Positions 16,856-25,505 of a DNA stretch of 64,000 bases are shown here, piece after piece. Positions within the stretch are counted from its first letter, which is position 1. Each line of letters begins with the position of its first letter. Source of the stretch: Stenotrophomonas sp. BIGb0135 (lineage in GTDB: Bacteria > Pseudomonadota > Gammaproteobacteria > Xanthomonadales > Xanthomonadaceae); contig NZ_JANUDX010000009.1 in the NCBI RefSeq assembly GCF_024810105.1, positions 62,001-126,000 on the forward strand, written 5' to 3'. The notes under the pieces are model-generated. The model did not search any database. It was not told the DNA's origin and saw only the letters and a program-made list of their open reading frames with translations. The translations under genes were made by a program, and so were the position numbers.

Positions 16856-18094
16856 ATGGAAAACCCGTTCACTTCCCGCGTCGCCCGCCTTGACACCCTC
16901 GCCAAGCGAATGCACGCCGAGCGCCTGGACTGGATCGAGCAGCTCGCCGGCCATCGCAGTTTTGACCCGGAGGCCATGCACATGCAGCTGGGTCGCCTTC
17001 GGCGGGAGCGCGATGACGTCCAGTCCAAGCTCCTGCTGGCGACCGACCGCTGCGCCCGTCTTGATCCGGAGCAGGCGCGCCTCGAGGCGCTCGCTAGCGC
17101 CGGGCTGAATCCACGCTGGTGGTTCTCCTCCGAGAGGACGATCGCCAAACGGCACTTGGCGGTAGTCAGCCAGCAGGCCAACCAGGCTCGCAGCGAGCGC
17201 ACCTCGCTCGAGCGCAGCGCTGCCGCGTCGGATCAGCTGGTCAAGGCGCTGGGACAGCGCATCCGCGATTATCATGCCTTCGATCCCCTGCGTGCGGTGG
17301 CCACCATCGAAGGGATCCAGGTCGAGCTGGAGGTGAACCGTGCCAAGGCGCGGGCGCTGGGAGAACGCCGTGATGCGTTGGACCGGCGTCTGGGCGACCT
17401 GCCCGCGCGCCTGGCCGCGCTTCAGCAGGAGCAGGCCGCGATCCTGCGCGACATCGCCACCGCCAAACGCTACGACGCGGCCCTGTCCAACGCCGATACC
17501 GGTCAAGCGCGTGCCATCCTTCACGAAGAGTGCGAAGCGTGCCTCGGCGATTCCAGTCCAGGGCGTTACATCTCCAAGCAACGGGGCGCGCTTGCGCCGC
17601 TGGAGCGCGACATTGACAAACTCTCGCGCCGGATCGAGCACATCATTTCAGTGGCCACTGTCGACATCGATCACCTGGTCATCGACGGGAACAACCTGTG
17701 CTACGCCCAGAATGATTTCGTCGGGCTGGCGCCGTTGCAGGCGCTGGTGCCCGAACTGCTTGAACGTTACCAGGTGACGTTGGTGTTTGATGCCAGCATC
17801 CGTACGCTGCTGAAGACTCGGGACGCCGCTATCCGCGCCACCTTCCCGGGAGGGGCGACCGTGCATGTGGTCGCCAGCCGCGGCAAGGCCGACGAGGTGG
17901 TCCTGGAACAGGCATCGGGCAACCCTGGCGCCTATGTGATCAGCAACGACCGCTTTGCGGACTACCCGGACAAGGACGCAGTGAGCGAGCGGCGAGTGCT
18001 TCGCCATGAGATCGTAGGCGGCACCCTCAGCATCATGGAACTCGGGGTGCGGACGCGTTACGGACATGGCGACGGAGCCGCGCATGCACGCTGA
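16856..18094 (+). CDS. Coiled-coil protein with C-terminal Zc3h12a-like NYN/PIN ribonuclease domain
   Basis: 412 residues, start ATG 16856 after GAGG. Residues 1-270 are highly charged heptad-rich helices (many Glu/Arg/Ala/Leu), predicted coiled coil. Residues 270-400 match the NYN fold of Zc3h12a (Regnase) RNases: VIDGNN with Asp277, GKADEVVLEQA with Asp346, and YVISNDRFADY with Asp365. The acidic triad needed for metal-dependent RNA cleavage is therefore present. An RNA substrate is inferred from the family. The coiled coil may mediate oligomerisation or sensing. It overlaps the next gene, so all five genes seem to be one transcript. I know of no named system with this fusion. Confidence 0.75.
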   Translation: MENPFTSRVARLDTLAKRMHAERLDWIEQLAGHRSFDPEAMHMQLGRLRRERDDVQSKLLLATDRCARLDPEQARLEALASAGLNPRWWFSSERTIAKRHLAVVSQQANQARSERTSLERSAAASDQLVKALGQRIRDYHAFDPLRAVATIEGIQVELEVNRAKARALGERRDALDRRLGDLPARLAALQQEQAAILRDIATAKRYDAALSNADTGQARAILHEECEACLGDSSPGRYISKQRGALAPLERDIDKLSRRIEHIISVATVDIDHLVIDGNNLCYAQNDFVGLAPLQALVPELLERYQVTLVFDASIRTLLKTRDAAIRATFPGGATVHVVASRGKADEVVLEQASGNPGAYVISNDRFADYPDKDAVSERRVLRHEIVGGTLSIMELGVRTRYGHGDGAAHAR

Positions 18095-19682
18095 CCGGCC
18101 ATACCATGCTTATCGGTTGGGCGAGGGCTCGTTTGCCAGTGCACTGACCGCCCGCATACTGCATCGGCACGCCGCAGACGGATGGGATGGGCTAGTGTCG
18201 CGCGTGGTGGCCATGGCCGCGCGCGCTGAACAGGGCCGCTCCGACGCATGCCCGGAGCAGTTTCTTGGACAACTATCCGATTACCTGGCTACCGGCGCGC
18301 TACTTCCGAACAGCCCACTGCTGGTGAACGCCGGTGAGCAATCGCCCCGCATCTTCGCCTGCTTCGCCGTCGATGTAGCCGATGAAGCGCCCGCGTTTTT
18401 GCGGACCATGCGCTTCATCCACGATGGTATGGGTGGCGTAGGCTACACCCTGACGGGCACTGAGCAGGATTTCGCCCAGACCGTGCGCATGATCGACCGG
18501 GATACCAGCGCGCACCAGCATGGCCGGCCGCGTCCGGCCAGCAATGCCGTGACCATGCCGATCAGCGGCGATCTGGATACGTTCCTCGGGCTGGCCGGGA
18601 CGCTCTCGGTGACCAACATGAACGTTGGGCTCTCGGACGCGTTCATGGCGGACCTCGCGTCGGATGCCACTACGCAGCGGAAGATGGTCTCGGTTGCCGA
18701 GCACATTCACCGCACCGGCCAGCCGGGGGTCGTATTCACCGACCGTATTACCCGGATTGCACAGGAGCCGCATACCTCTTTCGCCGCCAATGTCTGTGGC
18801 GAGGCTCCGCTGGCCGTAGATGAATCGGCCCTGCTTGCGTCAATCAACCTGGTCGCCTTCGTGTCACTGTCCGCCGACCGGCGCCGGGTGTTCGATTGGG
18901 TCGGGTTTGCACAGGCGGTTGCGGTCAGCGTGCGCATGCTCGATGGCATGCACGACCTGCAGACGCATGCCAGCGAGCGGATCGCCGCCAATACGAATGC
19001 AACGCGGAAGGTAGGTGTCGGCGTCATGGGGTTTGCGCATGCGTTGATGCTCCTCGGCCTGCCCTATGGCCAGACCGGAAGCCTGGCCTTTGCCCGCCAG
19101 CTGAGCTGCGCGCTGCACGAGGCCGCCGAACGAGAGTCGTGCCGCCTTGCTGCACGGCTGGGGCCCTACCCAGCCTGGCAGGCCGCACAAGGACGCGCCC
19201 GGCGAAATGCAAGTCTGACCGCCATCGCGGGCACCGCGACGATCGCGCTTCTGGTCGGCGTGTCCTGCGGGATCGAGCCGCTCTTCGCCCACATCATCCA
19301 GCAGCGGGTGATCGACGCGCAGGTCAACGTGCTCGATCCCGTCGTGGCATTTCTCGTGGAAGAGGCCGGGCTGCACGCCGCCGACGTGGAACAGGCCCTG
19401 CAAGGTGGGCAAACGCTGCGCCAAGTGGCGGGGGATGCCTTGGCGGACCTTTGCCCCACTGCCTTGGAGCTACCCGGGCCAGTACATATCGACGTGCAGG
19501 CGGCGCTTCAGTCGGGCATCGACTGCGGCATCACCAAGACGATCAACTGCAGGGCGGAGACCTCCGTGGAGGACATCCACGGCTGGTTGGTCCATGCGCA
19601 TGCGCAGGGGTGCCTTGGGCTCACCATCTACCGCAACCTGACCCTGTCCAACCAGCCGATGCAGGGGCCACCTTCACAATGA
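18084..19682 (+). CDS. Ribonucleotide reductase large-subunit homologue (class II-like) lacking one redox cysteine
   Basis: 532 residues from ATG 18084 (GGAG upstream; ATG 18066 possible). It spans the RNR barrel without an ATP-cone, shorter than usual class II enzymes. Landmarks: LLPNSPLLVNAG, Cys93 in ACFAVDV (first redox Cys), ANVCGEAPL with Asn236, Cys238 (thiyl-radical Cys) and Glu240, GVGVMGFAHAL, and a divergent phosphate loop IAGTATIALL followed by GIEPLF. The usual ESCNLGSINL reads ESALLASINL, so the second redox cysteine is Ala249. No C-terminal CxxC tail exists. Ordinary disulfide-recycled ribonucleotide reduction therefore looks impossible; another radical reaction, a formate-like donor or a regulatory role is inferred. 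Confidence 0.8.
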   Translation: MHADRPYHAYRLGEGSFASALTARILHRHAADGWDGLVSRVVAMAARAEQGRSDACPEQFLGQLSDYLATGALLPNSPLLVNAGEQSPRIFACFAVDVADEAPAFLRTMRFIHDGMGGVGYTLTGTEQDFAQTVRMIDRDTSAHQHGRPRPASNAVTMPISGDLDTFLGLAGTLSVTNMNVGLSDAFMADLASDATTQRKMVSVAEHIHRTGQPGVVFTDRITRIAQEPHTSFAANVCGEAPLAVDESALLASINLVAFVSLSADRRRVFDWVGFAQAVAVSVRMLDGMHDLQTHASERIAANTNATRKVGVGVMGFAHALMLLGLPYGQTGSLAFARQLSCALHEAAERESCRLAARLGPYPAWQAAQGRARRNASLTAIAGTATIALLVGVSCGIEPLFAHIIQQRVIDAQVNVLDPVVAFLVEEAGLHAADVEQALQGGQTLRQVAGDALADLCPTALELPGPVHIDVQAALQSGIDCGITKTINCRAETSVEDIHGWLVHAHAQGCLGLTIYRNLTLSNQPMQGPPSQ

Positions 19683-20287
19683 CGCGTCTGATTACCTTCG
19701 ATGGCGCCAAGGGCGTCGGCAAGTCCACCCTGATAGGCGCATTGGCTTCGGCATTGCACGAGCGTGGCTGCGCGGTATCGGTGCTGGTCGAGAAGACGCT
19801 CATGGCCCAGCACCAGCCCGACATCCTGCAGGATGCCTATGCGAGGCTCAAGTCGGAGCGGAGCGCATCGGCCAACCTGGCACTGGCGACGCTGCACCGC
19901 GAGCGTCGCCTCATCATCAGCGCTGGCGCGCTCGCACGGGCCAGTGCAGAGGTGGTCCTGATGGATCGCTGGTATCCGTCCGATGCCGTGTTCCGCGAAC
20001 GCGTGGATGTCGATGCCTTGATCGAGCAGAACATTTCTTCCGGCGTGATGGTGCCGGACATCGCGGTGGCGGTGGTGTGCGATTCGCGGGTGTCGTGGCA
20101 GCGCGCATGTGGGCGGGTGCGGGCGCTGGACAGCAAGGTCATCGACAGCTACTACCAGCACTGCGCGTCCAGTAAACGTTTCGAGCGCGCCGCGCGGGAC
20201 CATCGCTGGCGGGTGCTGCGGAGCGATCATTACACTCCCGGCGAGCTAGCCGGGCAACTGTTGCCGGAGATCCTCCCAGCACGGTGA
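19679..20287 (+). CDS. Thymidylate-kinase-like P-loop nucleotide kinase
   Basis: 202 residues, start ATG 19679 overlapping the preceding stop (ATGA). The Walker A loop GAKGVGKST follows ITFD, as in TMK (FEGxDGxGKST). LMDRWYPSDAVF supplies the DR(W/Y) motif of deoxynucleotide kinases. The length fits a TMK-type kinase. It probably phosphorylates a (deoxy)nucleoside monophosphate, perhaps a product or substrate of the RNR-like partner. It lacks an obvious canonical lid sequence, so specificity is uncertain. It is the last gene of the operon; its stop is 3 bp from the stop of the converging HsdR-like gene. Confidence 0.75.
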   Translation: MTRLITFDGAKGVGKSTLIGALASALHERGCAVSVLVEKTLMAQHQPDILQDAYARLKSERSASANLALATLHRERRLIISAGALARASAEVVLMDRWYPSDAVFRERVDVDALIEQNISSGVMVPDIAVAVVCDSRVSWQRACGRVRALDSKVIDSYYQHCASSKRFERAARDHRWRVLRSDHYTPGELAGQLLPEILPAR

Positions 20288-20290
20288 TGC

Positions 20291-23164
20291 TCACCCGCTG
20301 GCGGTCCCAGGGGGCATGTCGTCAAGCAGACGCTGCAAGGCCATCCGCAGGGCTTCGCACTCCCGCGGCGACAGCACTGTCGCCCAGGCCGGCGCCAGCC
20401 GGCGTTGCAGGTCGGCCATCGCCAAGTGTGGGGCCTGCGGTTGGGCCGCCAGGGCCGTGCGCATGGCGCTGGCCAGCTGCGTGGCCAGCGCGTGCTGCAA
20501 CCGGCGTTGCGCGCTGTCTTTGGGTGCGCCCAGAGTCTGCGCCAAGAGAGCATCGCAGGCCTTGTGCGAAGGCGGGGCATCGCCTGCCGCCGGCGACCCG
20601 TCGCGCGTTGGCCGGCGCACGATGTGTTGCGCATGCAGGCGTCGCAACTGTTGCAGGCGTTCAGCCGGTAGCACCGGCCTGGCCAGCAGCATCTGCAGTT
20701 GCCGTTGCAGCTGCCTACGCGCGGCGGGCCCGGCGGGACCGGTCTCCAGTTGATGGCGCAGCTGGCTGTGCAATGCATCCGCCGCGCGGCCGGGGTTGCC
20801 CTCGGACGTCGCTGCCGGGCCCAGATAGTCCCAGGCCACGTCACGCACTTCGGGCGCACGTTCGCGCGCCCAATGCCGGATACGCACATCCTCGGCCACG
20901 CTCAATGGCTGCTCGGCCGCCTCTTCACCCACCGCATCGCGAAGCAGCGAGCAAAAATGCAGGTCATAGCGATATCGCTGCAGTGGAGTATCCGCGTCGC
21001 CTTCACCGGGTGGCCCCAGCAGCGCCGCCTGCAGCTGCTGGCCAAAGGCGGTCACGCGCTGGTGCAGGCAGCGTCGGCGCAGGCGATGCTGGTCGCGCTG
21101 CTGGCCGTGCGCATCCAGATGCCAGCGCGGGCCCAAGTGGTCGCGGCAAGCGTGGAAATCGCTGCTGCAGCCCGGCGGCAGCAGCGCATGCAGGCGGCGG
21201 TGCTGGCGGGAAAGCCCGGCCCGCACCACCCGCAGCGGCTGCGGCGTGGCCGCACCGGGCGCGCCGGCGGACCACGGCGCCGGCACGGCGGGCAGGCACA
21301 CCAGCCAGGCGCAGTGCTTGTGCGGATGTCGGCGGTTGACAAGCGCCAGCATCCGCGCGGCGGCCACAGCATCCAGCGCGGTATCGAGGTAGACCAGCGC
21401 CAGCCGGGCGTCCAGCCAGGGCAGGGCGTGCAGGTCGCTGGCGACCAGCAGCTGGGCGCTGTGCATCGCCCCGCGTTCATGCGCGGGGCCGGAGCCGACG
21501 ATCGCGCTGTGCACCGCGCCGTCTTGAGAGAAGGCATGATGGTAGCGATGCTGCGACTCGGTATCGGCCACCAGCAGCAACGCGCGCAGGTCGCGCTCGG
21601 TATGCGCCAGCGTGTCGCGCAGGTGCTGGGCAACTGGGGCTGCCCAACAGGGCGTTGAGGCCAAGGGCTCGGTCGCGTGATCCGCGCCGCGCCGGGGAGT
21701 CTGTGGGCTGGCAGGGGAGGGCATCAGTCTATGGTGGTACACCGGCACCACCAGGCCATCGGCAATGGCCTCGGCATCTGAGCAGGCAAACAGCACCGGC
21801 ATGTCGGTCTGCGCCGGCGCGGCGGCCATCCCCCCACTGCTCAGCCACAGCCAGCGCGCATGGGGTAGCCGCTCGCAGGCATCGTCCAGCCAGACCGGCG
21901 CGCGGCCGCGCAGGTGCGCGTCAGCCAGGACGATCAGGTCATGGCCGGCCTGCGCGGTATCCGCATGGCGCAGCCAGCTTTGCAGCGCGCCGGGCGTGGT
22001 CTGCAGCGTGCGGCCGCGCCCATCGGCCATGAATGCCGCCAGCGCCTGCCCCGCCGAGGGCAGTGTGTCGGCCACCTTCTGCGAGGACGCGCCATCCTGA
22101 GCCTGCAGGCGAAGCACCCGGCAGTGCCGCAGCACCGAATCGCCCCGGAGTTGCTCGCTCAGCCAGTGCACGGTGAGTGCCATACCGCTGCCGGCCGCCA
22201 ATTGCAGGCAGCCGTGGCGGCGCCCGCCACCGGTCTCTGTATCTCGGAGGTGCGCGACACCGGCCTGCACCGCAAAGAACTGCGCGGACCGCGCAATGCG
22301 CTGCCGGCCATCGGACGCGGTGTGGACAAAGCCACGTAGCAGCGCCAGCAGCCGTGCAGGCTCGGCTACCCCGGCCAGCAATGGCGCGTGCACCGCCCAC
22401 AGCCGCTGGCCGTGCGGGTCCGGTGTGCCTGGCGTTGGCGTGGATGCGCGCTGGCGCAATTGAAGTGCCCGTTCGGCGTCCCAGCCATGTTCGCGCCAAC
22501 GCACCCAGCCATCGGCCGGGGTGGCGTGGCCCGCGTAGCGCCCTCCGCGCCGGTCCAGCGCCAGCACCAGCGGCGCGCCGCGGGCGGCGTGGGCGTGCTG
22601 CTGCGCGCGGTGCAGGGCAATGGCCACGTCCTCGCGGCCCCATCGACCCTGCCCATCGCGCTCGACGCACAGCAGTCGCAGAACCGGCAAGCCATTGACG
22701 TAGCCCTCCAGCACATCCACGCGCGGCGTCGCATCCCGTGGTGGCTGGCCCTGCTCGCGCGCGTTGGCGATGTCCCAGTGGTTGTTCAGGGGCGTGCCCA
22801 CATCCACCAGCGGCACCGTGGCCTGCACGCTGCGCCCATCAGGCAGTTGCTGCGCCACGCATACCCCATCGCGCAGCCACGCCAGCACCGCCTGATGGGC
22901 GGCGAGCCAGCCGCGCCGCTGCGACCCCTGCACCACCATGCCCAGCACCTGCGCGATGCCGTCTGCATCCAGCGGCCAGTGGTCGCCATGTGCGTGGAAA
23001 CGCACTTGGTGCAGATATTCGCGCAGGCGGCCTTCCAGCACCCCGGCGCCGTTCACACCGCGTAGGGCTACGCGCCGGTTTGGGGCGAGGTAACGCCAGC
23101 CCAGCCGTTGCAGCCAGCCCAGGGCGGAACGAGTGACCGGTCCCCGCAGCGGTGGGCGGCTCAT
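20291..23164 (-). CDS. HsdR-like type I restriction subunit with degenerate nuclease and ATPase motifs
   Basis: 957 residues from ATG 23164 (MSRPPLRG; upstream ATGs at 23215 and 23326 look less likely). Homology to HsdR is clear from order and context: GWLQRLGWRYL start, RVDVLEGYVNGLP (nuclease region), a helicase core, and EAIADGLVVPVYHHRL. Key residues are replaced. The nuclease ExK is Glu168-Arg-Asp170. Walker A GSGKS is GSGMA with Met328 for Lys. DEAH is ADAH at 414-417, and the TGTP region is SSGG. The frame is open throughout and high-GC, so it is not an ordinary decaying pseudogene. It may act as a non-catalytic DNA- or protein-binding partner of the M/S subunits. Confidence 0.75.
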   Translation of the reverse strand: MSRPPLRGPVTRSALGWLQRLGWRYLAPNRRVALRGVNGAGVLEGRLREYLHQVRFHAHGDHWPLDADGIAQVLGMVVQGSQRRGWLAAHQAVLAWLRDGVCVAQQLPDGRSVQATVPLVDVGTPLNNHWDIANAREQGQPPRDATPRVDVLEGYVNGLPVLRLLCVERDGQGRWGREDVAIALHRAQQHAHAARGAPLVLALDRRGGRYAGHATPADGWVRWREHGWDAERALQLRQRASTPTPGTPDPHGQRLWAVHAPLLAGVAEPARLLALLRGFVHTASDGRQRIARSAQFFAVQAGVAHLRDTETGGGRRHGCLQLAAGSGMALTVHWLSEQLRGDSVLRHCRVLRLQAQDGASSQKVADTLPSAGQALAAFMADGRGRTLQTTPGALQSWLRHADTAQAGHDLIVLADAHLRGRAPVWLDDACERLPHARWLWLSSGGMAAAPAQTDMPVLFACSDAEAIADGLVVPVYHHRLMPSPASPQTPRRGADHATEPLASTPCWAAPVAQHLRDTLAHTERDLRALLLVADTESQHRYHHAFSQDGAVHSAIVGSGPAHERGAMHSAQLLVASDLHALPWLDARLALVYLDTALDAVAAARMLALVNRRHPHKHCAWLVCLPAVPAPWSAGAPGAATPQPLRVVRAGLSRQHRRLHALLPPGCSSDFHACRDHLGPRWHLDAHGQQRDQHRLRRRCLHQRVTAFGQQLQAALLGPPGEGDADTPLQRYRYDLHFCSLLRDAVGEEAAEQPLSVAEDVRIRHWARERAPEVRDVAWDYLGPAATSEGNPGRAADALHSQLRHQLETGPAGPAARRQLQRQLQMLLARPVLPAERLQQLRRLHAQHIVRRPTRDGSPAAGDAPPSHKACDALLAQTLGAPKDSAQRRLQHALATQLASAMRTALAAQPQAPHLAMADLQRRLAPAWATVLSPRECEALRMALQRLLDDMPPGTASG

Positions 23165-23388
23165 GGACGCGCCGCCGGTAGATTGCCAACGCGGGCCGGG
23201 GGCGGTGAGGGGCATTTGAAAAGAAGACACGTCATGCCCGCAGTCTGGCGCAGCCATCACACGCCCCGCCGTGTGCACCATTCCGTTTCCTGCACGATGC
23301 CTGCACCGCGCGGTGAACATTTTCAATGCCTCGCCACCAGCAGATAGCGTGGGCCAATCAACCCATCACACCCGCCCGCACCCGAGAC

Positions 23389-24912
23389 TCAGCCGGCCTT
23401 GGCCGGCCGCTCCGCCACCTGGGCCAGATCGCCTTCCAACGCCTGTTCCAATGCACTCAATCGCGCGCGCAACCGGGCGCGCTGGCTGCGCAGAGCGTCC
23501 AGCGTGGGCACCTGCCCTCGGTCATCCGGCTGCACATAGCGCGCAACGCTCAAGTTGCCCGCCTGGCTGGCCAGCATCTGCGGGGAGGCCAGGCATGCCA
23601 CGCCGGCCACATCGGCGCGCGCACGGCACAGCGCCAGCACCTGCTCGGCGGCGGCGCTGTCCAGCCGCGGGCCGCGGCGGGTGGCCACCGATAACCGCCG
23701 CGCATCCACGAACAACACGTTCTCGTCCGTGCGCATCGCGCGCAGCACCAGCAGCGCCGTGGCCACCGGGCTGCCGGCAAACAGCCGGTCCGGCAGGCCC
23801 ACCACCGCGTCGATCAGGTTGGCCTCCAGCAGGCTACGGCGGATCAGCGCCTCCTCGCCATCGCGGAACAGCACCCCGTGCGGCACCACCACCGCGATGC
23901 GGCCAGTGTGCGGGTCCATCGCCTTGAGCATGTGCTGCAACAACGCCAGGTGGCCCCATTGGCGTGGTGGAAAGCCATGCACGTAGCGCTGGTGCACATC
24001 GCGCATGCCGCGCTCGGGCGACCACGCCAGCGCAAATGGCGGCCGCGTCAGCTGCACGTGGAAGCGCCGCAACTGGCCGTTCGGGTGCACCAGCGTGTCG
24101 TGCAGCAGCGGCGTGCCCGCATGCAGCGCGTGGTTGTCTTCCCCGTGCAACAGCAGGCGCAGGCGCGCACACGCCCAGGCCGTGTCGTCGTCTTCCTGCC
24201 CCAGCAGCTGGTGCCGGCGTGCGCCATGGGCGGTGCGTGCCCAGCGACTGGCCGCCAGCAGCAGGCTGCCGCTATGGCAGGCCACGTCGCAGATGGTCTC
24301 GTCCTCGCCGGGGTCCATCAGGCCCGCCATCAGCCAACCCAACGCATCGGGCACATGGGCCACCGCCGATGGGCTGCGGCGCGGCTGGCTGCGCTCCAGC
24401 AGGCGGTCCACCGCCTGCCCGATGTCGGCGCGGTAAGTACCACGCAGGCTGCGAAAATCCAGCGCCGGCACGCTCAGCCGCCCCAGCAGGCGCGACAGCG
24501 CGACGTCGCGGCGATCGGCATCCCGTGGCCAGCCATCGTGCAGGCGCAGCACATCAAACACCTCGGCCAGCGTGGCGTGGTTGGCCTGGGTGAGCCGTTG
24601 CAGCGCGGTGATGATGCGGCGCTCGTTGTCCCCGCTGAAGCGCTGCCGATACAGCAGCTCGAAGCGTGCCTCCGGCGGCACCACCAGCAGCTGCGCGCCC
24701 GGCGCGGTGGGCGGCCAGTCCAGCGGCGCGCCGTAGGCGCCGTCCGGGTCCTGCGCGGCGGCGTCGGTATCGCTGGCAATCTTGAGCAGCAGCAGCGCCA
24801 ACAGCAGGTAGGTGGCGGCGCCGGCATCGGCCGCATCGGCGAGGGTCTCGCGGGCGGCGTTCAGTGCGGCATTCGTGGCATGCGCGCCGGGCAGGGCGGC
24901 CATCCGGTTCAT
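23389..24912 (-). CDS. HsdM-like N6-adenine methyltransferase homologue with degenerate catalytic motifs
   Basis: 507 residues, start ATG 24912 overlapping the HsdS-like stop (ATGA). The HsdM N-terminal helical domain (TYLLLALLLLKIASDTD) is followed by the methyltransferase fold. The SAM loop, normally DPxCGSGSLL, reads Asp209-VACHSGSLLL with His213 for Gly. The catalytic NPPF is RPPF with Arg290. Downstream sequence is otherwise a good match: GRIAVVVPHGVLFRDGEE and AVVGLPDRLFAGSPVATALLVL. Loss of the Asn that holds the target adenine suggests no methyl transfer. The gene is coupled to the HsdS-like gene and stops 224 bp before the HsdR-like start. Confidence 0.8.
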   Translation of the reverse strand: MNRMAALPGAHATNAALNAARETLADAADAGAATYLLLALLLLKIASDTDAAAQDPDGAYGAPLDWPPTAPGAQLLVVPPEARFELLYRQRFSGDNERRIITALQRLTQANHATLAEVFDVLRLHDGWPRDADRRDVALSRLLGRLSVPALDFRSLRGTYRADIGQAVDRLLERSQPRRSPSAVAHVPDALGWLMAGLMDPGEDETICDVACHSGSLLLAASRWARTAHGARRHQLLGQEDDDTAWACARLRLLLHGEDNHALHAGTPLLHDTLVHPNGQLRRFHVQLTRPPFALAWSPERGMRDVHQRYVHGFPPRQWGHLALLQHMLKAMDPHTGRIAVVVPHGVLFRDGEEALIRRSLLEANLIDAVVGLPDRLFAGSPVATALLVLRAMRTDENVLFVDARRLSVATRRGPRLDSAAAEQVLALCRARADVAGVACLASPQMLASQAGNLSVARYVQPDDRGQVPTLDALRSQRARLRARLSALEQALEGDLAQVAERPAKAG

Positions 24913-25505
24913 GCGCCGCCTCCCTGCAACATCTGCTCGGCCACCACGGCGATCTCCTGTTGGCGAATCTGGATCAAGCCTTCCAGGCAGCGCCGCTCGG
25001 CCTGCGCCGCCGTGGCAATGCTCACGATGCGGCGTTGCTGGACCACGGGCGGCACATGCACCGGCAACTGTGCCACCGCCGTTTTGCGCAGGCTCTGCTG
25101 GCGCGAGCCCGCCGCCTGCTGGCGCAGGTAGGCCTGGGCGGCGCGCTGGCTCAACTGCCATGCCAGAAAGGCGGGCAGCAGGTCCGGCGTGGATACCCGC
25201 AGCACGTAGAGGTGCGGGCTGCACACGGTGCTCTCCGGCGGGTTGTGCAGCAGCATCGCCAGCGCATGGTTGCCGCGCGCGGCGATCAGCACATCCTGGT
25301 CCTGCACCCAATCGGGCGGCTTGCGTGTGCGCAGCGCGGTGCGCAGCAGGTGCTCGCGTTCCTGCAGCCCATCGGCGCCGAGGTTCTTCAACTGGATGAC
25401 CTGCACCGGGCCCTCCGGCACGGCGGCGATGGCACCGCGGAAGGGATGGCCCTGGCGGATATTGGCCACGTCGCCAAGCAGGGCGATGCGCGTGAGAGTG
25501 TTCAT
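24909..25505 (-). CDS. Half-length HsdS-like specificity subunit
   Basis: 198 residues from ATG 25505 (MNTLTRIALLGDVANIRQG). It holds one target-recognition domain, with the usual opening LGDVANIRQGHPFRG and STPDLLPAFLAWQLSQ, followed by one helical spacer with PPVVQQRRIVSIATAAQAERR. Full HsdS has two such halves; single-TRD forms act as dimers and read palindromic sites. It is the first gene of the S-M-R-like operon, so DNA recognition may be the retained activity. An apparent promoter lies in the gene-poor region upstream (25506-26136). Confidence 0.8.
   Translation of the reverse strand: MNTLTRIALLGDVANIRQGHPFRGAIAAVPEGPVQVIQLKNLGADGLQEREHLLRTALRTRKPPDWVQDQDVLIAARGNHALAMLLHNPPESTVCSPHLYVLRVSTPDLLPAFLAWQLSQRAAQAYLRQQAAGSRQQSLRKTAVAQLPVHVPPVVQQRRIVSIATAAQAERRCLEGLIQIRQQEIAVVAEQMLQGGGA

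Noticed and set aside
20291..25505. Functional type I restriction-modification system
   Set aside because: Walker A, DEAH, ExK, SAM loop and NPPF motifs are all altered, so standard restriction and methylation cannot be claimed.
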